Notes: generated by a model from the sequence alone, not told the origin. DNA of 64,000 nt from Helicobacter cinaedi CCUG 18818 = ATCC BAA-847 (GCF_000155475.1 NZ_DS990392.1:1-64000); one strand, 5' to 3'; shown: positions 33,501 through 42,881, numbered from the stretch's first letter. Made by a program: numbers and translations.

Positions 33501-34008
33501 TCCTGTGGGGGAAGATGGTTTGATTCTCATCGGCGGACATCAAGTAATGGTGGGCTATCTCAATGATGAAGAGAAAACGCGTGAAGTGATTGTAGAGCTT
33601 GATGGGATTCGGTGGTATAAGAGCGGAGATAAGGGGCATTTGGATAGTAATGGCTTTATTCATATTGTGGATAGGTATTCGCGTTTTGCTAAGATTGGCG
33701 GGGAAATGGTGAGCCTTGGGGGGATTGAAGAGGAGATTGCTAAGATTATAAAGAAAGAAGAGATTGATGAGAGTGTGAAATATGTCGCTGTGGCACTTGA
33801 AGATAGCAAAAAGGGTGAGAGTGTAGTGCTGCTTGTGAGTGGGGAGCAAGAGCAATGTCAAAAATTAGAATCTGCGTTAAAAGATTCTGCCCTGCCTACA
33901 CTCTTTAAGCCCTCAAAGATTTTGTATGTAGAGACAATTCCCGTGCTGGGCTCGGGTAAGGTCGATTTAAAGGGTGCTAAAGATTTGGCAGAAAAGCTTT
34001 TGGGGTGA
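30520..34008 (+). CDS. aas: Fused lysophospholipid flippase / acyltransferase / acyl-ACP synthetase
   Basis: A 1162-residue inner membrane protein with three domains. Residues 1-415 are an LplT-like MFS flippase with about twelve helices. Residues 425-640 are a PlsC-type acyltransferase: NHISFVD (about 453) is the HX4D catalytic motif and FPEGSIS the phosphate-binding site. Residues 650-1162 are an AMP-forming acyl-acyl-carrier-protein synthetase with LFSSGSEGKPKGVMLS (about 801-816), YEGYGATETTP and YKSGDKGHLDSNG. It would take in lysophospholipid, re-acylate it and activate the fatty acid. In E. coli LplT and Aas are separate proteins; the one-chain form is known in other lineages. AAGGAG precedes the ATG. 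Confidence 0.92.
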   Translation: MNKLWKIAGFTPFVLVAFINAFVDLGHKITIQNTLYKVYDGSELTLLTSIINALILLPFILLFTPSGFLADKFPKNIVMRVSAWFSVGIVSFITLCYFMGWFWLAFIATLLMAVQSAIYSPAKYGFIKDLAGKDMLAWGNGAMQATAIVAILAGMSVFSLFFETMYSASGLGFLATKGEILQSIAPLGFVLMACAVAELYLCYRLPTMTQGSSESFDKEAYLSGKSLKRNLALLQSHRNIWLSVVGIAVFWSISQLLLASFPTYVKAEFNELNTFKVQMIIGFSGLGIIVGSIIAGRFSKQYIETGLIPLGALLVCLMTLLLLSFSSLTPYAIVFFLFGMGGALFVIPLNALIQFHAKEGELGKVLAGNNFIQNIGMLGFLVIGTIASLAQIEVSYLFYLCMVVAIGGMIYVVRLLPFSLVRMLVTLAFFQRYRLNVEGFENIPEQGGVFLLGNHISFVDWAMVQLALPRKVYFVMERSYYDRWYIRIFLDLFGVIPVSNAGSKRALESIAQKLQEGHMVCLFPEGSISRHGHLNEFKSGFELAAKHLESHQAVILPFYIRGLWGSAFSRSHTGFQERRKSFAKRNITIAFGESLDIHSNAQQVKAKVFELSFSAWKSQCEALPTLSRAWIDSAKKWGSEVAIVDSMSGSMSYTRMLAITLILSKLFANQTKEQQNVGIILPASLASSLCNLSLLMASKTIVNLNFTAGQKAIDAAIASAQIKTIYTSQKFMDKLEGKGVALSFPQNVKVLYMEDLIGIVKSNKIDFVCKMIQAILLPSFILKWLYVKGVKNTDVAAILFSSGSEGKPKGVMLSHLNIMSNILQISDVIHARSEDSMLSSLPPFHAFGLTVTMLMPLLEGMLSVTHADPTDAVGIAKAVAKNKVSVMCGTSTFLGIYARNSKVDKMMFDSLRLVVAGAEKLKKDVKEAFVMKFNKEIYEGYGATETTPVASVNLPSEFDADNWELHKASKDGSVGMPLPGSAIRIVDPNTMEELPVGEDGLILIGGHQVMVGYLNDEEKTREVIVELDGIRWYKSGDKGHLDSNGFIHIVDRYSRFAKIGGEMVSLGGIEEEIAKIIKKEEIDESVKYVAVALEDSKKGESVVLLVSGEQEQCQKLESALKDSALPTLFKPSKILYVETIPVLGSGKVDLKGAKDLAEKLLG

Positions 34009-34155
34009 TTGTGGATAAATGGAATCTAAAATTTGTGGGATTTGAAGGTTGGCTTTGTGAAAAACTAAGCTTGAATGTGTGCTTTAGATTCTAAAAATTA
34101 TCCTTATAAAAAGGAAAATAAAAAATTGAAAAATGTCTAAAAATAGGCGAAGGGC

Positions 34156-34185
34156 TTGACTTTTTTTTTCAAAATTGATTATAAT
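34156..34185 (+). promoter_or_regulatory. Sigma-70-type promoter of the S10 operon
   Basis: TTGACT at 34156-34161 and TATAAT at 34180-34185 are separated by 18 bases that include a T9 run. Both boxes are near consensus, which is unusual in a phylum that normally lacks a -35 box and fits a very strongly expressed ribosomal operon. The transcript would begin near 34192, giving a leader of about 47 bases before rpsJ. Confidence 0.85.
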
Positions 34186-34238
34186 CACGAGCCAAAAACA
34201 TCAAATTATTTGGTGAGTTCTTTAGATAAGGAAAGAAT

Positions 34239-34550
34239 ATGGAAAGAATACGACTTAGGCTCAAAGCTTATGATCATAGGGTTCTTGATAGATCGGTTGC
34301 ATCTATCATAGAAGCAGTTAAGAGGACAGGTTCAGAGATAAGGGGTCCAGTGCCACTTCCTACCAAAAAGAAGCGATACACCGTTCTTCGTTCGCCACAT
34401 ATCAACAAAGATTCTCGTGAGCAGTTTGAAATTAGAGTGCATCATCGTATTATTGACATTATGTCGGCTACTCCTGATACCGTGGATAGTCTTATGAAGC
34501 TTGATTTGGCACCTGAAGTAGATGTTGAAGTTATGTCTATGAGTAAATAA
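34239..34550 (+). CDS. rpsJ: 30S ribosomal protein S10
   Basis: S10 sits in the head of the small subunit and, as NusE, takes part in transcription antitermination. The sequence [36 protein letters not shown] and [12 protein letters not shown] is typical. It has 103 residues, the usual size, and AAGGA lies before the ATG. It is the first gene of a 29-gene ribosomal cluster, behind the strong promoter at 34156-34185. The short leader leaves little room for an L4-type autoregulatory structure as in E. coli. Confidence 0.97.
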   Translation: MERIRLRLKAYDHRVLDRSVASIIEAVKRTGSEIRGPVPLPTKKKRYTVLRSPHINKDSREQFEIRVHHRIIDIMSATPDTVDSLMKLDLAPEVDVEVMSMSK

Positions 34551-34573
34551 TACTAAGCATAAGGATTTTAAGA

Positions 34574-35152
34574 ATGGAATTTATAGTTGAAAAAATCGGT
34601 ATGAGCCGCACAATAGGCACAAAGAGCGAAGCGGTAACATTGCTTCGTGTGCTTGGTGCAAAGGTGTGTGAGGTATATGAAAATGGCAAGGGGCTTGTGG
34701 CATATTCACAAGGAAGGGCTATAAATAAGGCTGTTGCAGGGCAACAGAAGAAATATAGCCTAAGCAAAGAGTTCAATCGCTTTGCTACCTTGAAACTGGG
34801 CAATAAGGAAGTAGGTGAGCTTGACACAGGTGTCTTGGGTGAAGCAAAATGCGTTCAAGTGAGATTCAAAACAAAAGGGCGTGGATTCAGCGGTGCGATG
34901 AAAAGATGGAATTTTCAAGGTGGTCCAGCCGCACACGGAAGCAGATTCCATAGACGCTTAGGCTCTATTGGTAATCGTGAGTGGCCCGGACGCGTTCAGC
35001 CGGGTAAAAAGATGGCTGGACATTATGGAAATGAGCTAGTGAGTGGAAAAAATGATGTAATGTCATTTGATAAAGAAAGTGCTATTTTGGTGCTAAAGGG
35101 TTCAGTGGCTGGATTCAATGGTGCATTTGGCAGAATACAAATTATAAAGTAA
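34574..35152 (+). CDS. rplC: 50S ribosomal protein L3
   Basis: L3 is an early-assembly protein whose long loop reaches the peptidyl transferase centre. [22 protein letters not shown] contains the conserved loop, followed by [26 protein letters not shown], where the Gln of the modified GNxxWPGRVxxGK region can be seen as usual. The protein has 192 residues with a normal C-terminus [13 protein letters not shown]. It lies 23 bases after rpsJ. Confidence 0.97.
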   Translation: MEFIVEKIGMSRTIGTKSEAVTLLRVLGAKVCEVYENGKGLVAYSQGRAINKAVAGQQKKYSLSKEFNRFATLKLGNKEVGELDTGVLGEAKCVQVRFKTKGRGFSGAMKRWNFQGGPAAHGSRFHRRLGSIGNREWPGRVQPGKKMAGHYGNELVSGKNDVMSFDKESAILVLKGSVAGFNGAFGRIQIIK

Positions 35153-35163
35153 GGTAAGGCAGA

Positions 35164-35787
35164 ATGAGTAAAGCAATTTTGTTAGACAACAAGCTTCAAC
35201 GAAGCAGTGAGCTTGCATTGCCCGAGAGATACACGCAGATTAAAGAGCATAATCTTTATTTGTATGTGAAATCTTATCTTGCTTCGCTTAGGGCAAATAA
35301 TGCTCGTGCGAAAAAACGCGGCGAAGTAAGTGGTGGTGGTAAAAAGCCTTGGAATCAAAAAGGCGGTGGTCGTGCTCGTGCGGGGAGTATCACTTCTCCA
35401 GTATTTGTTGGCGGTGGTGTATCTCACGGACCAAGCAATGATAGAAGTTATAATCTTAAGATTAATAAAAAGCAAAAGCGACTTGCCCTTGAGTGTGCGT
35501 TACACCAAAAAGCACAGGAAGGCAAACTTTTTGTGATAGATTCAGTAGCTATGCCAAGTGGAAAGACAAAAGATGCGTATGCAATGTTTAAGGCATTAAA
35601 GCAAAGAAGCACCTTGTTTGTAGCACAGATGAGCGATGAGCCAACTTTCTTAGCTTTTAGGAATTTGCAACAATGCTATTTGGCAGATGCAAATGAGCTG
35701 AATGCGTATTTGGTAGCGGCGTTCCGCTCGGTTGTGATTGAAAAAGCAGTGTTTGATGAAATCATTACGGATAACAAGGGGGAATAA
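35164..35787 (+). CDS. rplD: 50S ribosomal protein L4
   Basis: L4 binds 23S rRNA domain I and lines the exit tunnel. The tunnel loop [20 protein letters not shown] and the preceding [17 protein letters not shown] are conserved. At 207 residues it is of normal size. It starts 11 bases after rplC, and rplW begins immediately after its stop. In E. coli this protein also represses its own operon; no matching leader target is visible here. Confidence 0.97.
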   Translation: MSKAILLDNKLQRSSELALPERYTQIKEHNLYLYVKSYLASLRANNARAKKRGEVSGGGKKPWNQKGGGRARAGSITSPVFVGGGVSHGPSNDRSYNLKINKKQKRLALECALHQKAQEGKLFVIDSVAMPSGKTKDAYAMFKALKQRSTLFVAQMSDEPTFLAFRNLQQCYLADANELNAYLVAAFRSVVIEKAVFDEIITDNKGE

Positions 35788-36069
35788 ATGGCAGACATTA
35801 CAGATATTAAGTCAATCCTCTATACAGAAAAATCTCTTTCTCTTCAAGAAAGCGGTGTATTGGTGGTGCAAACAGCTGTCAATGTGAGTAAAAATCAGCT
35901 CAAAGAGATTTTTAAAGAATATTTTGGGATTACACCTGTAAGGATTAACTCTTTGCGACAGGAAGGTAAAGTCAAAAGATTCAGAGGCAAAATTGGTCAG
36001 CGTGCATCTTATAAGAAATTTTATGTAAAAGTTCCAGAGGGCGCAAAACTTGATGCGCTATCAGTGTAA
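35788..36069 (+). CDS. rplW: 50S ribosomal protein L23
   Basis: L23 lies at the tunnel exit and is the docking point for trigger factor and SRP. The N-terminus [16 protein letters not shown] and the C-terminal [26 protein letters not shown] are the family core. It is 93 residues and starts directly at the rplD stop, so translation is likely coupled. Confidence 0.96.
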   Translation: MADITDIKSILYTEKSLSLQESGVLVVQTAVNVSKNQLKEIFKEYFGITPVRINSLRQEGKVKRFRGKIGQRASYKKFYVKVPEGAKLDALSV

Positions 36070-36079
36070 GGAGTAGGAT

Positions 36080-36907
36080 ATGGCAGTAAAAACATATAAG
36101 CCCTATACCCCAAGCCGAAGGTTTATGAGCAATCTTAGCTCAAAGGATATTACCGGCAAGGCGAGTGTAAGAGGGTTGCTTATCAAGTTGCCTGTGAGTG
36201 CGGGAAGAAATAATAATGGTCGTATCACAAGTCGCCATAAAGAAGGTGGGGCAAAGAAGCTGTATAGAATCATTGATTTTAAACGTAACAAGTTTAATAT
36301 TGAAGGTAGGGTCGCTGCGATTGAGTATGATCCATATAGAAATTGCCGTATTGCACTTATCCATTATGTTGATGGTGAGAAGCGATATATTATCCAACCA
36401 AGTGGTTTGAAAGTCGGCGATGTGGTGTTTGCAGCAGAATCTGGACTTGATATTAAAACAGGCTTTGCAATGAAGCTTAAAAGCATACCCATTGGGACAA
36501 TCGTGCATAATATAGAAATGCACCCGGGTGCTGGTGGGCAGCTTGCAAGAAGTGCTGGAGCGAGTGCGCAGATTATGGGGCGTGAGGGAAAATACATTAT
36601 CCTTAGAATGCCAAGTGGCGAGATGAGATATATCTTAGAAGAATGTATGGCGACTATCGGTGTTGTTGGCAATGAAGATTTTGCCAATATCTCTATTGGT
36701 AAGGCTGGACGCAATCGCCATCGTGGTATCCGCCCACAAACTCGCGGTAGTGCGATGAACCCTGTTGATCACCCACACGGCGGTGGTGAGGGCAAAACCG
36801 GCTCAAGCGGACATCCTGTTTCTCCTTGGGGAACTCCGGCTAAAGGCTTTAAAACTCGTAAGAAAAAAGCGAGTGATAGATTGATTATTTCAAGAAAGAA
36901 AAAATAA
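36080..36907 (+). CDS. rplB: 50S ribosomal protein L2
   Basis: L2 is a universally conserved protein near the peptidyl transferase centre that aids subunit joining. It shows [57 protein letters not shown] (with the conserved His of DHPHGGGEG) and a basic C-terminus [12 protein letters not shown]. At 275 residues it is of standard length, eleven bases after rplW. Confidence 0.98.
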   Translation: MAVKTYKPYTPSRRFMSNLSSKDITGKASVRGLLIKLPVSAGRNNNGRITSRHKEGGAKKLYRIIDFKRNKFNIEGRVAAIEYDPYRNCRIALIHYVDGEKRYIIQPSGLKVGDVVFAAESGLDIKTGFAMKLKSIPIGTIVHNIEMHPGAGGQLARSAGASAQIMGREGKYIILRMPSGEMRYILEECMATIGVVGNEDFANISIGKAGRNRHRGIRPQTRGSAMNPVDHPHGGGEGKTGSSGHPVSPWGTPAKGFKTRKKKASDRLIISRKKK

Positions 36908-36918
36908 GGTAGGGAAGT

Positions 36919-37200
36919 ATGGCAAGATCAATTAAGAAAGGTCCTTTTGTTGATGATTATCTCATCAAAAAAGTTGAGAAAGCAAAAGAGGGCAAGGATA
37001 ATAAACCCATCAAGACTTGGTCAAGAAGAAGCACGATTTTACCTGATATGATAGGGCTAACTTTCAATGTCCATAATGGCAGAGCGTTTGTGCCTGTGTA
37101 TATCACTGAAAACCACGTGGGCTATAAACTTGGCGAGTTTGCACCTACGCGGACTTTTAAAGGACACAAAGGCAGTGTCCAAAAGAAAATTGGCAAATAA
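36919..37200 (+). CDS. rpsS: 30S ribosomal protein S19
   Basis: S19 works with S13 in the head of the small subunit at the A-site finger. The sequence [38 protein letters not shown] and [14 protein letters not shown] is diagnostic. It is 93 residues, normal for the family, and has a GGTAGGGAAGT site upstream. rplV begins nine bases after the stop. Confidence 0.97.
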   Translation: MARSIKKGPFVDDYLIKKVEKAKEGKDNKPIKTWSRRSTILPDMIGLTFNVHNGRAFVPVYITENHVGYKLGEFAPTRTFKGHKGSVQKKIGK

Positions 37201-37209
37201 GGGGAGAGA

Positions 37210-37764
37210 ATGAGTAGAGCATTGTTAAGATATATTCGGTTGTCTCCAACAAAAGCGCGTCTTATCGCAAGAGAAGTGCAGGGTATGAATGCTGAACTTG
37301 CGATTGCAAGTTTGGAATTTACTCCAAATAAGGCTGCTAAGCTTATTTCAAAAGTGATTGCTTCAGCGGTGGCAAATGGCGGCTATGATGCGCAAGATGT
37401 GATTGTAACTTCTTGCCGTGTTGATGCTGGTCCTGTGCTAAGGAGATTTATGCCACGCGCTAAAGGTAGGGCTACACCTATTAGGAAGCCAACAGCACAT
37501 ATTTTGGTCGAGGTAGGCACACAAAAGTCTCAAGCTAAGCAAGTAGAATCTAAGTCTAAAGATTCAAAACCCGAAGATTCTAAAAAGATAGAAACTAAAG
37601 AAGCTAGTGCCGCTAAGAAACCAGCTACAAAAGCAAAAGTAGTAGAGAAAGCCCCAAAAGCTGACAAGGTAGAAAGCAAAGAGGTTAAGCCAAAATCAAC
37701 TCCAAAGGCTCCTATTACGAAAAAGACAACAGCGAAGAAAAAAACTGAAGGTGAGGAACAATAA
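37210..37764 (+). CDS. rplV: 50S ribosomal protein L22 with a long Lys-rich C-terminal tail
   Basis: L22 contacts all 23S rRNA domains and its hairpin lines the exit tunnel. Residues 1-112 are the normal protein: [40 protein letters not shown] and PTAHILVEV. Residues 113-184 add about 70 residues of Lys, Ala, Ser, Thr and Pro ([15 protein letters not shown], then KKPATKAK), giving 184 in all against roughly 110-140 elsewhere. The tail begins with AGAATCT-type DNA and is probably disordered. The gene has a GGGGAGAGA site and is followed by rpsC after two bases. Confidence 0.95.
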   Translation: MSRALLRYIRLSPTKARLIAREVQGMNAELAIASLEFTPNKAAKLISKVIASAVANGGYDAQDVIVTSCRVDAGPVLRRFMPRAKGRATPIRKPTAHILVEVGTQKSQAKQVESKSKDSKPEDSKKIETKEASAAKKPATKAKVVEKAPKADKVESKEVKPKSTPKAPITKKTTAKKKTEGEEQ

Positions 37765-37766
37765 CA

Positions 37767-38474
37767 ATGGGTCAAAAAGTTAATCCAATAGGTTTAAGAT
37801 TAGGTATCAATCGCAACTGGTCTTCTCGATGGTTTTCTGTGTCCCAAGCGACACCTTCAAATATCTTAGAGGATCACAAGATTCGTAAGTTTTTAAAGCG
37901 TGAGATGTATTATGCGGGTGTGAGTGAGATTATCATTGAGCGTGCAGCAAATAAGATTCGCGTAACAGTGGTGGCTTCTCGTCCGGGCTTAATCATCGGT
38001 AAAAAAGGTGTAGATATTGATAAGCATAAAGAAGCTTTGAAAAAGATTCTTAATAAAGAAGTGTTTATTAATATCAAAGAAGCTAAACGCCCTCAAGCAA
38101 ATGCGCAACTTGCAGCTGAAAATATCGCAACACAACTTGAAAAACGCGTAGCATTTAGACGCGCTATGAAAAAGGTAATGCAAGCAGCGATGAAAGCTGG
38201 TGCAAAGGGTATCAAGGTGAAAGTTTCTGGTCGTTTGGCTGGGGCTGAAATGGCAAGAACAGAGTGGTATATGGAAGGGCGTGTGCCTTTGCATACATTG
38301 CGTGCAAAAATTGATTATGGCTTTGCAGAAGCGATGACGACTTATGGAATCATTGGTGTTAAAGTATGGATTTTCAAGGGCGAAGTATTGCATAAGGGTA
38401 TTATGCCTGAGAAAAGGGAAGAAAGTAAGGGCGGGGATAAAGAGCGTCCTAAATCAAGAAGAGGGAGGCAGTAA
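37767..38474 (+). CDS. rpsC: 30S ribosomal protein S3
   Basis: S3 forms part of the mRNA entry channel and contributes to helicase activity. [20 protein letters not shown], the KH-domain loop [19 protein letters not shown] and [24 protein letters not shown]-type residues are conserved. It is 235 residues, with a basic C-terminus ([10 protein letters not shown]). It starts two bases after rplV and ends two bases before rplP. Confidence 0.97.
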   Translation: MGQKVNPIGLRLGINRNWSSRWFSVSQATPSNILEDHKIRKFLKREMYYAGVSEIIIERAANKIRVTVVASRPGLIIGKKGVDIDKHKEALKKILNKEVFINIKEAKRPQANAQLAAENIATQLEKRVAFRRAMKKVMQAAMKAGAKGIKVKVSGRLAGAEMARTEWYMEGRVPLHTLRAKIDYGFAEAMTTYGIIGVKVWIFKGEVLHKGIMPEKREESKGGDKERPKSRRGRQ

Positions 38475-38476
38475 TT

Positions 38477-38902
38477 ATGTTAATGCCAAAACGGACTAAA
38501 TATAGAAAACAGATGAAAGGTCGCAATCGCGGAAAATCTTTCCGTGGAGCGTCTTTGGCATTTGGCGATATTGGGATTAAGGCAGTGGAACACGGACGCA
38601 TAGATTCGAGACAAATAGAATCTGCGCGTATCGCGATGACGCGTCATATCAAAAGGGCGGGAAAAGTGTGGATACGCGTTTTCCCTGATAAACCTTTAAC
38701 AGCAAAACCATTGGAAACAAGAATGGGTAAAGGTAAAGGTGGTGTAGAAAAATGGGTTATGAATATTAAACCCGGTCGTATGATTTATGAGATGGCTGGG
38801 ATTGATGAAGCTTTAGCGAGAGAGGCTTTGGCTTTAGCTCAAAGTAAGCTTCCTTTTAAAACCAAAATCATAACGAGCGAGAGTGAAAATGAAATTTACT
38901 GA
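38477..38902 (+). CDS. rplP: 50S ribosomal protein L16
   Basis: L16 binds near the A-site tRNA elbow and peptidyl transferase centre. [19 protein letters not shown] is the conserved start, and the first ATG at 38477 is favoured since a GGGAGG site sits eight bases before it. [20 protein letters not shown] and GKGGVEKWV follow as expected. The length is 141 residues. Its last 14 bases overlap the beginning of rpmC. Confidence 0.97.
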   Translation: MLMPKRTKYRKQMKGRNRGKSFRGASLAFGDIGIKAVEHGRIDSRQIESARIAMTRHIKRAGKVWIRVFPDKPLTAKPLETRMGKGKGGVEKWVMNIKPGRMIYEMAGIDEALAREALALAQSKLPFKTKIITSESENEIY

Positions 38903-39077
38903 GTTACAAGATAAGGATATTGCGGAATTGCAAAAAATGTTGAAAGAGAAAAAGTCGTTGCTTTTTGAAAAAAGATTGCAACTCAAAACTATGCAACTGA
39001 CCAATCCAAGCGAGATTAAGACAATTCGCAAGGATATTGCTAGAATTAACACAGCCTTGAGTGCCAAAAAAAATTAA
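38889..39077 (+). CDS. rpmC: 50S ribosomal protein L29
   Basis: L29 lies beside L23 at the tunnel exit. The start [18 protein letters not shown] matches other Campylobacterota L29 proteins, which sets the ATG at 38889 rather than a GTG two codons earlier. The C-terminal part [20 protein letters not shown] is the family signature helix. The product is 62 residues. The start lies inside the end of rplP. Confidence 0.95.
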   Translation: MKFTELQDKDIAELQKMLKEKKSLLFEKRLQLKTMQLTNPSEIKTIRKDIARINTALSAKKN

Positions 39078-39098
39078 TGGAAAGATTAAGGATTGACT

Positions 39099-39365
39099 AT
39101 GAGTGAAAAGCAAGCACATAAGAGAGTGATTCAGGGTAGGGTTGTCAGCAAGGCTGGTAACAAAAGCGTGGTGATTTTGGTGGAACGCAAGGTTGTTCAC
39201 GCGAAGTATCGTAAGATCGTTAAGCGTTTCAAAAAATACACCATTCACGATGAAAATCACGAAACAAAGATTGGTGATGTGGTGAGTGCAATTGAATGTA
39301 AGCCTATTTCAAAAACGAAAGCGTTTAGATTCAAAGAAATTATTACCGCAGGAGTAGAGCTATGA
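39099..39365 (+). CDS. rpsQ: 30S ribosomal protein S17
   Basis: S17 is an OB-fold protein and a primary binder of 16S r[41 protein letters not shown] and [14 protein letters not shown] are typical. The ATG at 39099 is six to seven bases after AAGGA; a TTG two codons upstream is not needed. The product has 88 residues. The stop TGA overlaps the rplN ATG. Confidence 0.96.
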   Translation: MSEKQAHKRVIQGRVVSKAGNKSVVILVERKVVHAKYRKIVKRFKKYTIHDENHETKIGDVVSAIECKPISKTKAFRFKEIITAGVEL

Positions 39366-39730
39366 TACAAAGTTTTACAAGATTAAGTGTCGCTGATAAT
39401 AGCGGTGCAAAGGAAATTATGTGTATTAAGATTCTAGGCGGAAGTCATAGGCGGTATGCACGAGTGGGCGATGTAATCGTTGCTTCTGTGAAAAAGGCTA
39501 TTCCAAATGGAAAAGTAAAAAAGGGACAGGTTGTTAAAGCGGTTGTTGTAAGAACAAAAAAAGAGATTCATCGTGAGAACGGATCTTTAGTGCGTTTTGA
39601 TGATAATGCGGCGGTGATCCTTGATGCCAAGCGTGAGCCTATTGGCACGAGAATCTTTGGACCAGTAAGTAGAGAAGTGCGATACGCAAACTTTATGAAA
39701 ATAGTATCGTTAGCTCCGGAGGTGTTGTAG
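39362..39730 (+). CDS. rplN: 50S ribosomal protein L14
   Basis: L14 sits at the subunit interface with L19 and binds factors such as Rsf[40 protein letters not shown] and a [14 protein letters not shown]-terminal segment are conserved. At 122 residues it is the standard length. It overlaps rpsQ by four bases and rplX by one. Confidence 0.97.
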   Translation: MIQSFTRLSVADNSGAKEIMCIKILGGSHRRYARVGDVIVASVKKAIPNGKVKKGQVVKAVVVRTKKEIHRENGSLVRFDDNAAVILDAKREPIGTRIFGPVSREVRYANFMKIVSLAPEVL

Positions 39731-39966
39731 TGGCAAAGTTTAAGATTAAAAAAGGCGATATGGTGCAAATTATCGCAGGAGATGATAAGGGCAAGAAAGC
39801 AAAGGTTTTGCAAGTTTTACCCAAGAGTGCGGAAGTCATCGTGGAAGGCTGCAAACTTGCAAAAAAATCAATTAAGGCAAGTGAAAAGAATCCAAAAGGT
39901 GGTTTTGTGTCTAAGGAAATGCCAATGAGTATTTCAAATGTAAAAAAAGCGGAAGGAGATAATTAA
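39730..39966 (+). CDS. rplX: 50S ribosomal protein L24
   Basis: L24 starts large-subunit assembly and has a KOW motif: [20 protein letters not shown]. The product has 78 residues. The start is a GTG at 39730 that shares its first base with the rplN stop (TAGTGG), so expression is probably coupled to rplN. rplE starts at its last base. Confidence 0.96.
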   Translation: MAKFKIKKGDMVQIIAGDDKGKKAKVLQVLPKSAEVIVEGCKLAKKSIKASEKNPKGGFVSKEMPMSISNVKKAEGDN

Positions 39967-40511
39967 TGTTTGCTTTAAGAGATAAGTATAAAAATGAGAT
40001 TATCCCCCAGCTTAAAAGTGAGCTTAATATAAGCAATCCTATGTTGCTTCCAAAGCTTGAAAAAATTGTTATTAGTGTGGGAGCAGGTGATCACGCAAAA
40101 GATTCTAAGATTATGCAAAATATCGCTGATACGATTTCACTCATAGCGGGGCAAAAGGCAGTTATTACCTTAGCTAAAAAGTCTGTTGCAGGATTCAAAA
40201 TGCGTGAAGGTATGCCTATGGGTGTGAAAGTAACCTTGCGTGGTAAGATGATGTATAACTTCCTTGAAAAGCTCATTGTCATTGCATTGCCTCGTGTGAA
40301 AGACTTTAGAGGTGTAAAACGCAATGGCTTTGATGGGCGTGGAAATTATAGCTTTGGCTTGAATGAGCAGCTTATGTTCCCTGAAGTCGTATATGATGAC
40401 ATTATGGTAACACACGGAATGAATATCACACTTGTAACTTCTACTCAAAGCGATAAAGAGGCGTTTAAGTTGCTTGAGCTACTTGGCATACCTTTTGCGA
40501 AAGGACGATAA
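39966..40511 (+). CDS. rplE: 50S ribosomal protein L5
   Basis: L5 binds 5S rRNA and contacts P-site tRNA. The signature [18 protein letters not shown], the loop [23 protein letters not shown] and [19 protein letters not shown] are conserved. At 181 residues it is normal. It shares one base with rplX (TAATG). Confidence 0.97.
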   Translation: MFALRDKYKNEIIPQLKSELNISNPMLLPKLEKIVISVGAGDHAKDSKIMQNIADTISLIAGQKAVITLAKKSVAGFKMREGMPMGVKVTLRGKMMYNFLEKLIVIALPRVKDFRGVKRNGFDGRGNYSFGLNEQLMFPEVVYDDIMVTHGMNITLVTSTQSDKEAFKLLELLGIPFAKGR

Positions 40512-40512
40512 A

Positions 40513-40698
40513 ATGGCGAAAAAATCAATAATTGCAAAGGCAAAAAGGAAAGCAAAATTTAGTGCAAGGGCATATACAAGATGTCAAGTGTGCGGAAGAC
40601 CTCATTCTGTATATAGAGATTTTGGACTATGTAGAGTGTGTTTGCGGAAAATGGGTAATGAGGGTTTGATACCCGGATTGCGTAAAGCAAGTTGGTAA
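40513..40698 (+). CDS. rpsN: 30S ribosomal protein S14, zinc-binding short form
   Basis: A 61-residue S14 of the type Z form with the CXXC pairs CQVCGRPH and CRVCLRKMG, so it binds zinc. The start [16 protein letters not shown] at 40513 matches the family; an open frame continues 13 codons upstream within rplE but is not translated as S14. It begins one base after the rplE stop. Confidence 0.96.
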   Translation: MAKKSIIAKAKRKAKFSARAYTRCQVCGRPHSVYRDFGLCRVCLRKMGNEGLIPGLRKASW

Positions 40699-40708
40699 GG
40701 AGTAGAGT

Positions 40709-41104
40709 ATGGTAAATGATATTATTGCAGATTCTTTAACGAGAATTCGTAACGCTTCTATGAGACGATTGGAAGTGACGACTTTGTATTACGCAAAAAT
40801 TGTTGTTTCAATCTTAGAAGTATTTAAGGCTAAGGGCTTTATTAAAGATTACAAGGTGAATGATAAAGATGGAAAACAATCTATTATGGTTCAGCTTGCT
40901 TATGATGAGCGAGGTAAAAGCGTTATTAATGAGATTAAGCGTATTAGTAAGCCCGGACGCCGTGTATATAAGGCAAGAAGTGAGCTGAAGCGTTTTAAAA
41001 ATGGCTATGGCACAATCGTAGTTAGCACAAGCAAAGGTGTAATTGGCAATGACGAAGCATATAAAGCAAATGTCGGTGGCGAAGCACTTTGCAGTATATG
41101 GTAG
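40709..41104 (+). CDS. rpsH: 30S ribosomal protein S8
   Basis: S8 binds the central domain of 16S r[40 protein letters not shown] and the C-terminal GIVSTSKG-like stretch, here [16 protein letters not shown], identify it. The length is 131 residues. AAGGAGTAGAGT precedes the start. Its E. coli homologue represses the spc operon, but no equivalent target can be seen at the rplE start here. Confidence 0.97.
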   Translation: MVNDIIADSLTRIRNASMRRLEVTTLYYAKIVVSILEVFKAKGFIKDYKVNDKDGKQSIMVQLAYDERGKSVINEIKRISKPGRRVYKARSELKRFKNGYGTIVVSTSKGVIGNDEAYKANVGGEALCSIW

Positions 41105-41113
41105 GAGAGAGAG

Positions 41114-41650
41114 ATGTCAAGAGTTGGAAAAAAACCTATTAGTATCCCAAAAGGTGTTGAGGTGTCTTTGCAAGGGAGCAAGATTCTATTCAAGGGTGCG
41201 AAAGGGCAAAAAGAGCTTGAAACTTATGGACGCGTTAAAATTGACTTGCAAGGCGATGCTTTGAGTTTTGCTTGTGTGGATTCTCAAGCACAATCTCGTG
41301 CGTATTGGGGAACATATCGTGCGTTGGCAAATAATATTGTTGTGGGTTTGAGTCAAGGATTTAGCAAAGTGCTTGAAATTAATGGTGTTGGTTACAAGGC
41401 AAGTATTAATGGCAAGAATCTAGAGATGGCATTAGGCTTCTCTCACCCAGTTGTGTATCCTATCCCTGCGGGAATTGAGATGAGTGTAGATAAAAATACA
41501 ATTACCATTAAGGGTACTGATAAACAGCAAGTGGGGCAGATTGCTGCCGAGATCCGCGAGTTTAGACCACCAGAGCCATACAAGGGCAAAGGGATTAAAT
41601 ATAGTGATGAGACAATTGTCCGCAAAGCGGGTAAAACTTCTAAAAAATAG
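41114..41650 (+). CDS. rplF: 50S ribosomal protein L6
   Basis: L6 lies near the factor-binding site beside the sarcin-ricin loop. [16 protein letters not shown] starts the protein and [18 protein letters not shown] is the C-terminal signature. It is 178 residues, normal for the family, with GGAGAGAG upstream and nine bases after rpsH. Confidence 0.97.
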   Translation: MSRVGKKPISIPKGVEVSLQGSKILFKGAKGQKELETYGRVKIDLQGDALSFACVDSQAQSRAYWGTYRALANNIVVGLSQGFSKVLEINGVGYKASINGKNLEMALGFSHPVVYPIPAGIEMSVDKNTITIKGTDKQQVGQIAAEIREFRPPEPYKGKGIKYSDETIVRKAGKTSKK

Positions 41651-41664
41651 TATAGGGGCGTGAT

Positions 41665-42021
41665 ATGACAGAAAAGGTGTTGAAACGAAAGCAACTTCTC
41701 AAGGTAAAGAGAAAGCTCCGCACAAGGGGTAGGATTTTTGGTGTAGCAGACAAACCGCGAATAAGTGTGTTTAAGTCTAACAGGTATCTTTATGCACAAG
41801 CCATTAATGATGAAGCAGGTGTAACATTGGCAAGTATAGATGGCAAAAAGCTTGGCTTAGGCAATAATAGGGAAAATGCAAAGCAGATTGCCATTGAATT
41901 TGCAGGATTATTAAAAAAAGCCAAGATTACAGAGGCGGTATTTGATAGAAATGGATACCTTTATCACGGCGTTGTAGCAGCATTTGCTGATACTTTGCGT
42001 GAAAATGGCATAAAGTTATAA
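41665..42021 (+). CDS. rplR: 50S ribosomal protein L18
   Basis: L18 binds 5S rRNA with L5. [39 protein letters not shown] and [20 protein letters not shown] are conserved, and the 118-residue length is usual. It lies 14 bases after rplF and 10 bases before rpsE. Confidence 0.96.
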   Translation: MTEKVLKRKQLLKVKRKLRTRGRIFGVADKPRISVFKSNRYLYAQAINDEAGVTLASIDGKKLGLGNNRENAKQIAIEFAGLLKKAKITEAVFDRNGYLYHGVVAAFADTLRENGIKL

Positions 42022-42031
42022 AAGGAAGCTT

Positions 42032-42472
42032 ATGGAAATCAATAGAGAAGAATTTAGCGAAGTTGTTGTGAATATCGGTAGGGTTACTAAGGTTGTAAAA
42101 GGTGGGCGTAGGTTCCGCTTTAATGCACTTGTTGTTGTAGGGAATAAAAATGGGCTTGTTGGCTTTGGGCTTGGTAAGGCAAAGGAAGTTCCCGATGCGA
42201 TAAAAAAAGCTATTGATGATGCGTTTAAAAATATCATCAAAGTGAATATTAAAGGCACAACGATTGCTCACGATATTGAGCATAAATATAATGCAAGTAA
42301 GATTCTATTAAAACCAGCAAGTGAGGGAACAGGTGTTATCGCTGGTGGCTCTACGCGTCCGGTAATAGAACTTGCAGGTATTAAGGATATTTTGACAAAA
42401 TCACTTGGATCAAATAATCCTTACAATGTGGTGCGTGCGACTATTGATGCACTTGCACGAATTAAAGCTTAA
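42032..42472 (+). CDS. rpsE: 30S ribosomal protein S5
   Basis: S5 forms part of the mRNA entry site and affects decoding accuracy. [40 protein letters not shown] and [19 protein letters not shown] are characteristic. It has 146 residues. No L30 gene (rpmD) lies between it and rplO, only a ten-base gap, which is normal for Campylobacterota. Confidence 0.97.
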   Translation: MEINREEFSEVVVNIGRVTKVVKGGRRFRFNALVVVGNKNGLVGFGLGKAKEVPDAIKKAIDDAFKNIIKVNIKGTTIAHDIEHKYNASKILLKPASEGTGVIAGGSTRPVIELAGIKDILTKSLGSNNPYNVVRATIDALARIKA

Positions 42473-42482
42473 GGAGTAACTT

Positions 42483-42881
42483 ATGCTAGAAAAAATTAAA
42501 CCCGCACAAGGTAGCACAAAAGACATTAAGCGTGTAGGTAGAGGGCAAGGCAGTGGTATGGGAAAAACCTCCACTCGTGGTGGCAAAGGACAAACTGCTA
42601 GAAGCGGTTACAAGGCAAAAAGAGGATTTGAAGGTGGGCAACAGCCATTGCAAAGGCGTTTGCCTAAAGTGGGCTTTACTTCGCGTGTGCAAAAGCCTAT
42701 TGTCATCAATGTAGATAAATCACAAATCTTTGATTCAATGGCACAAATTGATATGGAGACTTTACGCAAACATTTTAGTATTCCTAAAAATGCGGTAAAT
42801 ATTAAACTTATTGGCTCAAAAGCTAAGGGTTTGGTGTCTAAAATCAAAGATGAGTGTATTAAAACAAGTGGAAGTAAATAA
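42483..42881 (+). CDS. rplO: 50S ribosomal protein L15
   Basis: L15 is a late-assembly protein of the large subunit core. The Gly/Arg-rich N-terminus [20 protein letters not shown] and the [20 protein letters not shown] block are typical. The length of 132 residues is normal. Its stop shares one base with the secY start (TAATG). Confidence 0.96.
   Translation: MLEKIKPAQGSTKDIKRVGRGQGSGMGKTSTRGGKGQTARSGYKAKRGFEGGQQPLQRRLPKVGFTSRVQKPIVINVDKSQIFDSMAQIDMETLRKHFSIPKNAVNIKLIGSKAKGLVSKIKDECIKTSGSK

Noticed and set aside
34161-34169. T9 run before rpsJ as a terminator for aas
   Set aside because: No stable G/C stem precedes it, and it lies between the -35 and -10 boxes of the rpsJ promoter.
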